A stretch of 7,353 nt of DNA from Chloroflexota bacterium (GCA_021785115.1 JAJYGO010000348.1:1076-8428); one strand, 5' to 3'. Counted from the stretch's first letter, positions 1-6,583 are shown. The notes: generated from the letters alone by a model not told the origin. Translations and numbers: made by a program.

Positions 1-133
1 CCACGGGTCCGTGGCCGACCTGCGCGAGACACTCCGGCTGGACGTGCCCGGGCTCGAGGCCCAGGTGCGGGAGACGATCGCCGCGCTGGGCATCACGCCG
101 TCGCGGCCGGTCCTCCGGGCGCGCTCCGCCTGA
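1..133 (+). CDS. dxs: 1-deoxy-D-xylulose-5-phosphate synthase, C-terminal end (partial)
   Basis: Only the last 43 codons are in the window, read from base 2 to the TGA at 131-133. The fragment begins HGSVADLRETL and continues with LDVPGLEAQVRETI. This fits the end of the Dxs C-terminal (transketolase-C) domain, where family members carry an HG-x(4)-L pattern followed by a GLD-x-x-GI-x-x-x-V helix. Dxs is the thiamine-diphosphate enzyme that condenses pyruvate and glyceraldehyde 3-phosphate in the first step of the MEP isoprenoid pathway, in the cytoplasm. No catalytic residue lies in this part, so the call rests on the tail pattern and on the known dxs-tlyA neighbourhood. Its stop codon overlaps the presumed tlyA start (CTGA), which suggests translational coupling. 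The short length is the main limit on certainty. Confidence 0.75.
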   Translation, partial: HGSVADLRETLRLDVPGLEAQVRETIAALGITPSRPVLRARSA

Positions 134-888
134 GCCGCGTCCGGCTCGACCAGCTGATCGTCGCCCGGGGACTGGCGGAGACCCGGTCGCGCGCGCAGGC
201 GCTGCTGCTCGGCGGGCGGGTCCGAATCGGCGCCGGGGATGGCGCCCGGACGGACCGCAAGGCCGGCGATCTCGTCGACGAAGGCATCGAGCTCTCGCTG
301 GTCGAGGACGCCCCGTACGTGTCGCGCGGCGGAGAGAAGCTCGCCGGCGCACTCGACGCGTTCGGCGTGGACCCGGCCGGACGAGTGTGCCTGGACGTCG
401 GTGCGTCGACCGGCGGCTTCACGGACTGTCTGTTGCAGCGCGGTGCGGCGCGTGTCTATGCTCTCGACGTGGGTCGCGGCCAGCTCGCTCCGTCGCTCCG
501 CGCCGATCCCCGCGTGGTGTCCATGGAGCGGACGCACGCGCGTCGGCTCGATCCCGGCGACCCCGAACACGTCGAGCTCCCGGAGCGTCCCTCGCTTGCC
601 GTCATCGACGTCTCGTTCATCTCGCTCACGCGCCTGCTCGGTGCCGTCGTGGCGGCGCTCGCGCCGGGGGCCGAGATCGTCGCGCTTGTCAAGCCACAGT
701 TCGAGGCAGGGCCGAAGCTCGCCGCCGGCGGGGTGGTGCGCGATCCGGCGGTGCACCGCGACGTGCTCGACCGGGTCCGCCACTTCGCCGGGTCGATCAA
801 CCTCGACGTCCGCGGCGAGACCGCTTCCCCGCTGCTCGGCCCCGCGGGCAACCGCGAGTTCTTCCTCCACCTCGTGGCGCCGTCATGA
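130..888 (+). CDS. tlyA: TlyA family rRNA (cytidine-2'-O)-methyltransferase with S4 domain
   Basis: TlyA methylates ribose 2'-OH groups of rRNA using S-adenosylmethionine. The family is often misnamed hemolysin A. At 252 residues the protein has normal family length. Residues about 3-62 form an S4 RNA-binding domain (RLDQLIVARGLAETRSRAQ, then GGRVRI). The FtsJ-like Rossmann domain follows, with the SAM loop DVGASTGGFTDCLLQ at 89-103, then ALDVG, IDVSFISL and VKPQFEAG. The family's K-D-K-E catalytic set fits K70 (RGGEK), D160, K188 and E243 (GNREFF). No ATG, GTG or TTG lies upstream in frame that would include the S4 domain. The only suitable codon is the CTG at 130-132, which shares bases with the dxs stop. 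A GTG at 319 would remove the whole S4 domain, although the DNA before it is coding-like (GC at about 58 of 63 third positions). The function is well supported; the exact start is less sure. Confidence 0.93.
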   Translation: MSRVRLDQLIVARGLAETRSRAQALLLGGRVRIGAGDGARTDRKAGDLVDEGIELSLVEDAPYVSRGGEKLAGALDAFGVDPAGRVCLDVGASTGGFTDCLLQRGAARVYALDVGRGQLAPSLRADPRVVSMERTHARRLDPGDPEHVELPERPSLAVIDVSFISLTRLLGAVVAALAPGAEIVALVKPQFEAGPKLAAGGVVRDPAVHRDVLDRVRHFAGSINLDVRGETASPLLGPAGNREFFLHLVAPS

Positions 889-944
889 CCGCGTGCACCC
901 GGACCGCGCGCACGGGCATCGGCGCGCCGATGGTCGCGTCGTGA
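885..944 (+). CDS. Possible 19-residue micro-ORF bridging tlyA and nadK
   Basis: The ATG at 885-887 overlaps the tlyA stop (ATGA at 885-888), and the TGA at 942-944 overlaps the nadK start (GTGA at 941-944). The reading frame between them, MTACTRTARTGIGAPMVAS, differs from both neighbours, and all its sense codons end in G or C. I recognise no homologous family. It could pass ribosomes from tlyA to nadK by termination-reinitiation, or be a chance open frame in GC-rich DNA, where short open frames are common. There is no clear Shine-Dalgarno sequence. If nadK really starts at the in-frame GTG at 893, this frame has no role. Confidence 0.2.
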   Translation: MTACTRTARTGIGAPMVAS

Positions 945-1795
945 CCGCCCTCGGCCGGCTCGGCTTCGCGTACAACCCGACGATCCCGGCGGCCACGGAT
1001 CTCCTCGAGCGCGCGCGGCGCTGGTGCGACGAGGCGGGCGTCGGGCACTGGGACGTGGCGGCGGCCGACCCGGAGCGGCTCATCGCCGGTCTGCCTGGAA
1101 CCGACATCCTCGTCGTGCTCGGGGGCGACGGCACGCTGCTGCGCGCCGCGCACGCCGTCGCCTCCGCCGAGGCCGACGTCCCGATCCTCGGCGTCAACCT
1201 CGGCAAGGTCGGCTTCCTGTCCAAGGCCGAGGCGCACGAGCTCGAGCGGGTGCTGTCGCGCGTGCACGAGGGCGACTACGAGCTCGAGGACCGCATGGTG
1301 CTCGAGGCGCGCGTGCTGCCCGGCGGGCGCGACGTGGGCCGCCGGGCGTACGTCGCGCTGAACGACGCCGCGATCGTGCGGGCGCGCGAGGCGCGCGTCG
1401 TGCGCCTCGAGGTGAGCATCGACGGTTCGCACCTCGCCACGTACGTGGCGGACGGCGTGATCGTCGCGACGCCCACCGGCTCGACCGGGTACTCGTTCAG
1501 CGCCGGCGGCCCGATCCTCGACCCGACGAGCCGGAACCTGGTCGTCACGAGCGTGGCCGCGTACCTGAGCTCCGTGCGGTCCGTGGTCGTCGGACCGCGG
1601 CACACGGTGCGCGTGCAGGTGCTCGCCGCGTTCGACGTGCTGGTCAGCATCGACGGGCACCACGACGTGCTGCTCAACGTGGGGGATGCCGTCGAAGTCC
1701 GGGCCCGGCAGCGGCCGCTCCGGTTCGTCGAGCCACGGGGCGCCCCGGCGTTCTGGGACCTGCTCCGCGAGAAGGCGCAGCTGCTGCCGTCGTGA
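941..1795 (+). CDS. nadK: NAD kinase
   Basis: Cytoplasmic NAD kinase phosphorylates the 2'-OH of the adenosine ribose of NAD to make NADP. The 284-residue product matches the family. It has an N-terminal GFAYNP strand, the diagnostic GGDGTLL motif at 61-67 within VVLGGDGTLL, ILGVNLGKVGFL at 82-93, and the second signature DGVIVATPTGSTGYSFSAGG at 171-190 with PIL following. Two positions vary: the usual N-E pair of the NAD site is N-D (141-142), and the usual TP-x-x-PH segment after the GGP motif reads VVTSVAAYL. Neither argues strongly against activity. The GTG at 941 places GFAYNP near the N-terminus as expected and forms GTGA with the end of the preceding micro-ORF. A GTG at 893 in the same frame would add 16 residues rich in H and R. 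The stop overlaps the recN start (GTGA at 1792-1795), so NadK and RecN are probably translationally coupled. Confidence 0.95.
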   Translation: MTALGRLGFAYNPTIPAATDLLERARRWCDEAGVGHWDVAAADPERLIAGLPGTDILVVLGGDGTLLRAAHAVASAEADVPILGVNLGKVGFLSKAEAHELERVLSRVHEGDYELEDRMVLEARVLPGGRDVGRRAYVALNDAAIVRAREARVVRLEVSIDGSHLATYVADGVIVATPTGSTGYSFSAGGPILDPTSRNLVVTSVAAYLSSVRSVVVGPRHTVRVQVLAAFDVLVSIDGHHDVLLNVGDAVEVRARQRPLRFVEPRGAPAFWDLLREKAQLLPS

Positions 1796-3411
1796 CGCTC
1801 GTCGAGCTCGACGTCCGCGATCTTGCCCTGATCGAGCGCGTCCGCCTCGAGCCCGACCCCGGCTTCACGGTCATCACCGGCGAGACCGGTGCCGGAAAGT
1901 CGCTGCTGATCGACGCCCTCGCGCTCGTGCTCGGGGGGCGCGGCGAAGCCGGGCTCGTTCGCTCGGGAGCGGCCGTGGCGAAGGTCCAGGCGCTGTTCGA
2001 TCGCGATCCCGAGCCGCTCATCTGCACGCGCGAGGTGAGCGCATCGGGTCGCAGCACCGCGCGGGTGGACGATTCCGCCGTGACGGCCGCCCGCCTGGCG
2101 GAGGTCGCGGGGCCGCTCGTCGAGATCCACGGACAGCACGACCAGCAGCGGCTGCTCGAGGCCACGCATCAGCGCGACCTGCTCGACGCGCACGGTGGCC
2201 ACGGTGATCTGCGGGCGCGCGTCGCTGTCGCCGTCGAGACCTGGCGCGCGAACCGCGCCGCGCTCGAGGCGCTCGAGGGCGAGCCGCGGACGACGGCGCG
2301 GATGCTCGAGCTGCACGAGCACGAGGCCGACGAGATCGAGTCGGCCGGGCTCCGGCCCGGCGAGGCCGACGAGATCCGCGAGCGGCTGGCCGGCGCGGCG
2401 GCCGGCGAGCAGGTGGCCAGGCTCGTGGCGTCGATCACGGACCGGCTGTCCGGCGAGGGGACCGGCGCGCACGACGTGCTTGCGCGGACCTCGCGCGACG
2501 CGGACGAGCTGGCGCGGTTGGAGGCGCGGTTCGCGCCGCTGGCCGAGCGGCTCGCCGGGCTGCTCGCGGAAGCCGACGACGTGGGGTTCGAGCTCGCGCG
2601 AGCGGCGGCGGCGATCGAGCACGACCCGGCGGTGATCGCGGCGCTGGAGGAGCGCCTGGGCGTGATCTACGCGCTCGAGCGAAAGTACGGCCCCGACGAG
2701 GAGGCGGTGCTGGCGCACGGGGAGCGCGCCCGGGCGCAGGCGGAACGGCTGCGCGGACTCGACGCGCAGCGGGCTTCCCGGTCGGCCGAGGACGAGCGCC
2801 TGGAGGCGGAGGCGAGGTCGGCGGCGCGCGCGCTGACCGAGGCGCGGACCTCCGCCGCGGAGCGGCTCTCGGTGGAGGTCTCGCGCGCGCTCGCGGACCT
2901 CGGGTTCCGCCAGGCGCGCTTCGAGGTCGCGCTGCAACCCGGTGACCTGTCGTCCGCCGGCGCCGAGGCGGTCCAGTTCCTCCTCGCCCCGAACCCCGGG
3001 GAGCCGTCGATGCCGCTCGCCCGGATCGCGTCGGGCGGCGAGCTGTCGCGCGTGTCACTTGCCGTGAAGGAAGTGCTCGCGGCGGCCGATGCGACGCCCA
3101 CGCTCGTCTTCGACGAGATCGACGCCGGCATCGGTGCGCGCTCCGCCGATCCCGTCGGCCGGAGCCTGCGGCGCCTCGCGTCCGCGCACCAGGTGTTGTG
3201 CGTCACGCACCTCGCGCAGATCGCCGCCCATGCCGACGCGCACTGGCGGATCGAGAAGCGCGAGCGCGACGGCCGGACGGTGACCGAGGTGCGGAGGCTC
3301 GCCGGCGATGAGCGGCTCGCGGAGCTCGCGCTGATGCTCGGCGGCGAGGGCGGTGGGCCGGCGGCACGGGCCGCGGCCGAGGAGCTGCTCGAGCGGGCCG
3401 CGCATGGGTGA
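1792..3411 (+). CDS. recN: DNA repair protein RecN (SMC-like ATPase)
   Basis: RecN is an SMC-like ATPase that acts early in recombinational repair of double-strand breaks. The 539-residue product has the full family layout. The N-terminal ATPase half has Walker A GETGAGKS at 30-37 and the RecN motif EIHGQHDQQRLL at 111-122. A central alpha-helical, Glu/Arg/Ala/Leu-rich coiled-coil region covers roughly 145-375 and includes LERKYG at 295-300. The C-terminal half has the ABC signature ASGGELSR at 413-420, Walker B TLVFDEIDAGIG at 437-448 and VTHLAQIAAHAD at 471-482. After Walker B, the usual G-I-S-G-x-x-A reads GIGARSA, a mild variation. The GTG start fits the conserved N-terminus and overlaps the nadK stop by 4 bases. 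No argR gene sits between nadK/tlyA and recN, unlike in many Firmicutes. Confidence 0.96.
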   Translation: MTLVELDVRDLALIERVRLEPDPGFTVITGETGAGKSLLIDALALVLGGRGEAGLVRSGAAVAKVQALFDRDPEPLICTREVSASGRSTARVDDSAVTAARLAEVAGPLVEIHGQHDQQRLLEATHQRDLLDAHGGHGDLRARVAVAVETWRANRAALEALEGEPRTTARMLELHEHEADEIESAGLRPGEADEIRERLAGAAAGEQVARLVASITDRLSGEGTGAHDVLARTSRDADELARLEARFAPLAERLAGLLAEADDVGFELARAAAAIEHDPAVIAALEERLGVIYALERKYGPDEEAVLAHGERARAQAERLRGLDAQRASRSAEDERLEAEARSAARALTEARTSAAERLSVEVSRALADLGFRQARFEVALQPGDLSSAGAEAVQFLLAPNPGEPSMPLARIASGGELSRVSLAVKEVLAAADATPTLVFDEIDAGIGARSADPVGRSLRRLASAHQVLCVTHLAQIAAHADAHWRIEKRERDGRTVTEVRRLAGDERLAELALMLGGEGGGPAARAAAEELLERAAHG

Positions 3412-3541
3412 CTCCGGCGGGATTGCGAACGGCCGGCCTGGCGCACCGCCCGCACTCGCGCCTGGCCCGGGCCACGCACGTCGCGCGGCACCCGCGCGCC
3501 GTCCGCGGCACGGGGACGAATACGCCCGCGGAGCCGCGTCC
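3412..3541 (+). other. Spacer between recN and the Xer gene
   Basis: This is the longest apparent noncoding stretch in the window if the recombinase starts at 3542. It stays open in the Xer frame from an ATG at 3404, but the implied peptide is low-complexity and its third-position GC is lower than in the genes. I see no convincing -35/-10 pair, no stem followed by a T-run and no RNA gene. A TTGCGA at 3423-3428 has no matching -10 element. Confidence 0.5.
3530..3533 (+). promoter_or_regulatory. Ribosome binding site (GGAG) for the Xer gene
   Basis: GGAG lies 8 bases before the GTG at 3542. It supports that codon as the start of the recombinase in preference to the ATG at 3404, which would add 46 residues of Pro/Arg/Ala/Gly-rich sequence. 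Confidence 0.5.
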
Positions 3542-4483
3542 GTGCCGCAGGACCTGCAGGCCGCGATCGAGGCGTACCTCCTGTACCTCCGCGTGGAGCG
3601 CGGTCTCTCGCCGCTCACGATCCGGGCGTACGAAGGCGACCTTCGCGGGTTCGCGACGAGGCCCGGCGCGGAGTGCTGGGCGACGAGCCCGGACCCCGCG
3701 ATCGCCCACCTCGCCGCGCTCACCCGTCCGCCCCGCGCGCTGCGCCCGTCCAGCCATCGCCGGAAGGCCGCCGCGATCCGGGCGTTCTACCGGTTCGCGT
3801 ATGCGGACGAGCGGATCGACGTCGACGTGGCGGCGGCGCTCGACCTGCCGCGCCAGGCCCGGCGACTGCCCGACGTGCTCGACGCGGAGGAGGTCGTCCG
3901 GCTGCTCGAGGCCGTCCCGATGCCGGCCGATCCGCCCGCATCGGATGCCGAGGCGGTGGCGGTCCGTGACCGCGCGCTGCTCGAGCTGCTCTACGCGAGC
4001 GGCCTGCGGATCGGAGAGGCGCTCGGGCTCGACGTGCGGGACGTGTCGCGGGACGGCGCGTTCGTCCGGGTCATCGGCAAGGGTGACCGGGAGCGGCTCG
4101 TGCCGGTCGGCGAACCCGCGCTCGAGGCCCTCGATCGCTGGCTCGACGAGGTGCGGCCGGCGTGGGCGGCGCGCGGCGCGAAGGCTCGCGGCCGGCCCGG
4201 CACGGACGACGCGCTGTTCGTGACGAGCCGGGGAGCGCGCCTGACGCGAATGGCCGCGTGGCGAGGCGTCCAGCGGGCTGCGCGCGTCGCCGGGCTGTCG
4301 GCTCATGTCACCCCGCACACGCTGCGCCACAGCTTCGCCACGCACCTGCTCGAGGGCGGAGCCGACCTGCGCGTCGTTCAGGAGCTCCTCGGACATGCGA
4401 GCATTGGCACCACGCAGCTGTACACGCACCTGACCGGGGAGCGCATCCGGCAGGTGTACGCGCGGGCCCACCCGCGGGCGTGA
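3542..4483 (+). CDS. xerD: Site-specific tyrosine recombinase, XerC/XerD type
   Basis: This cytoplasmic recombinase probably resolves chromosome dimers at dif during division. The 313-residue product has an N-terminal core-binding (SAM-like) domain at about 3-90 (AIEAYLLYLRVERGLSPLTIRAY) and a C-terminal catalytic domain from about 108. All catalytic residues are visible: R156 in YASGLRIGEALGL, K180 in VIGKGDRERLVPV, H259 and R262 in HTLRHSFATHLL, H285 in LLGHASIGTTQ, and nucleophile Y294 in LYTHLT. The ending VYARAHPRA is typical of cellular Xer proteins rather than phage integrases. XerC and XerD cannot be separated with confidence from sequence reading; the symbol follows the common recN-linked naming. 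The GTG start is chosen for its GGAG site and the family N-terminus. Third-position GC drops to about 74% over 3404-3541, against about 92% in the first 40 codons of the gene, so the upstream segment looks noncoding. Confidence 0.93.
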   Translation: MPQDLQAAIEAYLLYLRVERGLSPLTIRAYEGDLRGFATRPGAECWATSPDPAIAHLAALTRPPRALRPSSHRRKAAAIRAFYRFAYADERIDVDVAAALDLPRQARRLPDVLDAEEVVRLLEAVPMPADPPASDAEAVAVRDRALLELLYASGLRIGEALGLDVRDVSRDGAFVRVIGKGDRERLVPVGEPALEALDRWLDEVRPAWAARGAKARGRPGTDDALFVTSRGARLTRMAAWRGVQRAARVAGLSAHVTPHTLRHSFATHLLEGGADLRVVQELLGHASIGTTQLYTHLTGERIRQVYARAHPRA

Positions 4484-4500
4484 ACTGAGGATCGGGCGAG

Positions 4501-5400
4501 ATGGGATACACGGACTCGCTGCTGGCCGACGGTGAGATCGTCGTGCGCCGGGCGCGGCAGCATCTGCTGGCGCTGGCGCCCGAGGCCCGCCGCGCGTGGG
4601 TCCTGCTCCTGGTCGGGATCGTCGCGCTCGCCGCGGGCCTCTACGTGTCGAACGGCGGAGCGCCGTGGCCGTCGATCGGGTCGGGGCTGTCGATCGTCGC
4701 CCTCGTCGCGCTCCTGCTCGGCCTCGCCGACCTCGCGTATCGCCTGGCGCGCTGGCGGGCGCAGGACTACGTCGTGACGAACCGTCGCGTCGTGCTCGTG
4801 GAGGGCATCCTCAACAAGCGCGCCGCGGACTCGTCGCTCGAGAAGATCAACGATGCGATCCTCTCGCAGGACGTCCTCGGGCGGATCCTCGGATACGGCG
4901 ACCTGGAGATCCTCACCGCGTCGGAGTCCGCGATCGACCGGTTTCGGATGCTCTCGGAGGCTGCGGCATTCAAGCGCGAGATGCTCAACCAGAAGCATTC
5001 GCTCGAGCTCGAGGTCGGGCGGCCCCCCGCGGCGCCGTTCCGGGCGGAGGCGGCATCCCGGGTCGACTCGTCACCCGGCGCAGGTCCGCCGCTCCGGGAC
5101 CGTCTCCCGTCGGACGCACCCGTCGCGCCCCTCGCGCCCGCCGAAGAGCCGGGTCGCGGGTGGAGGCCGCGACCGGCCGACGCCCAGCCGGGAACCGGCG
5201 TGCCGCTGACCGAGGTCTCGCCCGCAGCCGTGGCGACGGCGCCACTCGAGCCATTCGTCGCCACCCTGCCGCCACAGGCATCGTTCGACCCCGAGCAGGT
5301 GACGGCGACGCTCGCGCGCCTCGCGGACCTGCGCGACCGCGGCGCGATCACGCCCGGCGAATACGAGGCCAAGAAGGCGGAGCTGCTCGCGCGGCTCTGA
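4501..5400 (+). CDS. Membrane protein with bacterial PH domain and C-terminal SHOCT motif
   Basis: This 299-residue protein has a short cytoplasmic N-terminus, two predicted membrane helices (about 33-49, WVLLLVGIVALAAGLYV, and about 61-80), and then a bacterial PH-like (bPH_2, formerly DUF304) domain at about 86-165. That domain shows the family pattern YVVTNRRVVLVEGILNK, followed by SSLEKINDAILSQDVLGRIL and GYGDLEILTAS. A Pro/Ala-rich, probably disordered linker covers about 172-262. The last 32 residues form a SHOCT motif (LARLADLRDRGAITPGEYEAKKAELL), a short helical module found at the ends of many membrane proteins and thought to mediate oligomerisation. The specific role is unknown; bPH_2 proteins are linked to envelope functions. 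The ATG start is clear, with GAGG 10 bases upstream and the Xer stop 17 bases upstream. The domain call is firm and the function is not. Confidence 0.88.
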   Translation: MGYTDSLLADGEIVVRRARQHLLALAPEARRAWVLLLVGIVALAAGLYVSNGGAPWPSIGSGLSIVALVALLLGLADLAYRLARWRAQDYVVTNRRVVLVEGILNKRAADSSLEKINDAILSQDVLGRILGYGDLEILTASESAIDRFRMLSEAAAFKREMLNQKHSLELEVGRPPAAPFRAEAASRVDSSPGAGPPLRDRLPSDAPVAPLAPAEEPGRGWRPRPADAQPGTGVPLTEVSPAAVATAPLEPFVATLPPQASFDPEQVTATLARLADLRDRGAITPGEYEAKKAELLARL

Positions 5401-5410
5401 GATGCCCGGC

Positions 5411-5416
5411 TACCAT
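5411..5416 (+). promoter_or_regulatory. Possible -10 promoter element (TACCAT)
   Basis: TACCAT fits the TAnnnT form of -10 boxes common in high-GC Gram-positives. It sits in the 45-base gap before the M50 protease gene, 35 bases ahead of its start. No -35 element is visible about 17 bases upstream, where the end of the previous gene lies. The call is tentative. Confidence 0.2.
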
Positions 5417-5436
5417 GACGAGTGACGCCCGCACGC

Positions 5437-5441
5437 GGAGG
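5437..5441 (+). promoter_or_regulatory. Ribosome binding site (GGAGG) for the M50 protease gene
   Basis: GGAGG is the strongest Shine-Dalgarno match in the window. It lies 4 bases before the GTG at 5446, a short spacing. It favours that start over the GTG at 5422, which has no such site upstream and would place GGAGG inside the gene. Confidence 0.55.
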
Positions 5442-5445
5442 CTCC

Positions 5446-6093
5446 GTGAACCCCCAGCTGATCCCGGCCCTGATCGCGGTGGCCATCATCCTGCTCGTGG
5501 GCTTTCCGGTCCACGAGTTCAGCCATGCGCTCGCCGCCGACCGGCTGGGGGACCGCACCGCTCGCTACCTGGGCCGCCTCTCGCTCAACCCGCGCGTGCA
5601 CTTCGATCCTCTCGGCGCCGGCCTGCTCGTGCTCAGCGCGATCTCGGGCGGCATCTTCATAGGCTGGGCCAAGCCGACGCCGGTGAACCCGAGCAACCTG
5701 GAGGGCGGCCACCGCGGCGAGGCGATCGTCGCCGCGGCGGGTCCGGTCTCGAACCTGATCATGGCCGCGATCGTCGCCATCCCCGTCCGTGCCGTCCTCG
5801 CGGTCGGCCTTCTCGATCCCTACAGCGAGCCGCAGCGCACGCTGCTGCTCGTGCTGCTGTTCCTCGTCGAGATCAACGTCTTCCTGTTCATCTTCAACCT
5901 GATCCCGATCCCGCCGCTCGACGGCTACAGGGTGCTGCTCGGCGTGGTGAGCCCGCGGACGGCGTGGCAGCTCCGTCAGTACGAGCGGTACGGGCTGTTG
6001 CTGATCGTGGTCATCTTCCTGGTCGGCGGTCGCATCATCGGCCCGATCGGAACGACGATCGCCAACTTCCTTGTCGGCCAGCCGATCTTCTGA
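5446..6093 (+). CDS. Site-2 protease family (M50) membrane zinc metalloprotease
   Basis: This intramembrane protease family cleaves substrates within or near membrane helices; the substrate here is unknown. The 215-residue product is hydrophobic throughout. The zinc motif HEFSH is at 23-27, directly after a first membrane helix (about 5-22). The third metal ligand is D159 in NLIPIPPLDGYRVL, the family's N-P-x-P-P-L-D-G-like motif. Other family features are GWAKPTPVNP at 73-82 and the AAGPVSN turn at 98-104. Further helices lie at about 57-74, 93-122, 132-155 and 183-203. No PDZ domain is present, so it belongs to the compact YwhC-like group rather than RseP. In several bacterial phyla a gene of this type lies upstream of scpA-scpB, as here. 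The start is set by the GGAGG site. The HD gene begins 4 bases after its stop. Confidence 0.92.
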   Translation: MNPQLIPALIAVAIILLVGFPVHEFSHALAADRLGDRTARYLGRLSLNPRVHFDPLGAGLLVLSAISGGIFIGWAKPTPVNPSNLEGGHRGEAIVAAAGPVSNLIMAAIVAIPVRAVLAVGLLDPYSEPQRTLLLVLLFLVEINVFLFIFNLIPIPPLDGYRVLLGVVSPRTAWQLRQYERYGLLLIVVIFLVGGRIIGPIGTTIANFLVGQPIF

Positions 6094-6097
6094 CGGG

Positions 6098-6583
6098 ATG
6101 TCCTGGTGGACGCGCAAGGTCGGGCAGTTCGCCACGCACCTCCACGCGGGCGTGCGAGACGAGGAGCGCCGCGAGCTGGACGCCTGGCTGACGCCCGACC
6201 AGCAGCGCCTCTTCGAGTCGATGCACCCTGCCGACCGCCGCCACGGCCTCGACGTCGTCCGGCGGCTGCGGTCCGAGGGGTGGGACGACCCGGAGGTGCT
6301 GCTCGCCGGCCTGTTCCACGACGCCGGGAAGGGCCGCACCGGCCTCTGGCCCCGCGTCGCGTTCTCGCTCGGCGAGCGATACGGGGCGCTGCCCCGGGCC
6401 GCGGCCGGCGTCCTCCCCGGGTTCGGCGCCTCCCTCCGGACCCTCGATCGCCATCCGCAGACCTCGGCCGAGCTCGCGCTGCGCGCCGGGTGCACGCCGC
6501 GCACCGCGGAGCTCATCCGGCACCAGGCCGCGCCGGTCGATCCGGCCGGAGAGGCGCTCCACCGCGCGGACGAGGCGAGCTGA
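6098..6583 (+). CDS. Small HD-domain protein, putative phosphohydrolase
   Basis: HD-domain proteins are metal-dependent phosphohydrolases, usually acting on nucleotides or cyclic nucleotides. This 161-residue protein has the ordered metal-ligand pattern: H49 (DRRHGLDVVRRL), H74-D75 in LLAGLFHDAGKG, later histidines H119 (DRHPQTSAELA) and H142 (IRHQ), and D158 near the end (LHRADEA). The first 45 residues are charged and helical with the pattern LTPDQQRLFESM. No second domain, signal peptide or membrane helix is visible. The substrate is unknown. The ATG follows the M50 stop by 4 bases, with only a weak ACGGG-like ribosome site, so the two are probably co-translated. The stop overlaps the scpA ATG by one base (TGATG). 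I infer a role tied to its neighbours only from position. Confidence 0.85.
   Translation: MSWWTRKVGQFATHLHAGVRDEERRELDAWLTPDQQRLFESMHPADRRHGLDVVRRLRSEGWDDPEVLLAGLFHDAGKGRTGLWPRVAFSLGERYGALPRAAAGVLPGFGASLRTLDRHPQTSAELALRAGCTPRTAELIRHQAAPVDPAGEALHRADEAS
6572..6575 (+). promoter_or_regulatory. Possible ribosome binding site (GAGG) for the upstream scpA start
   Basis: GAGG lies 7 bases before the ATG at 6583, inside the last codons of the HD gene. It argues for translation from 6583, against the compositional evidence for a later start. Confidence 0.35.

Noticed and set aside
130..888. TlyA as a hemolysin or toxin
   Set aside because: The S4 and SAM-binding methyltransferase motifs show an RNA-modifying enzyme; the hemolysin label is historical.
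239..1795. A single long protein read from 239 through the nadK frame
   Set aside because: Before 941 this frame is an Arg/Ser-rich shadow of tlyA; NAD kinase begins at GFAYNP, so it is not a real fusion.
1276..2937. 553-codon minus-strand open frame opposite nadK and recN
   Set aside because: It shadows two genes whose full motif sets are present on the + strand; its product is low-complexity.
1024..3411. An extended RecN of about 795 residues starting inside nadK
   Set aside because: The extra N-terminal part is an Arg/Ala-rich shadow of nadK. RecN family proteins begin just before the region at 1792, where a GTGA overlap gives the start.
3203..4471. 422-codon minus-strand open frame opposite recN end and the Xer gene
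   Set aside because: Same reason: an antisense shadow of a recombinase with every catalytic residue intact.
3542..4483. The tyrosine recombinase as a phage or transposon integrase marking a mobile element
   Set aside because: Its length, N-terminus and VYARAHPRA end match cellular XerC/D, it lies in a housekeeping gene run, and no att-like repeats, tRNA or cargo genes are visible.
5422..5445. Earlier GTG start (5422) for the M50 protease
   Set aside because: It has no ribosome site upstream, and the GGAGG at 5437-5441 points to the GTG at 5446, which starts directly before the first membrane helix.
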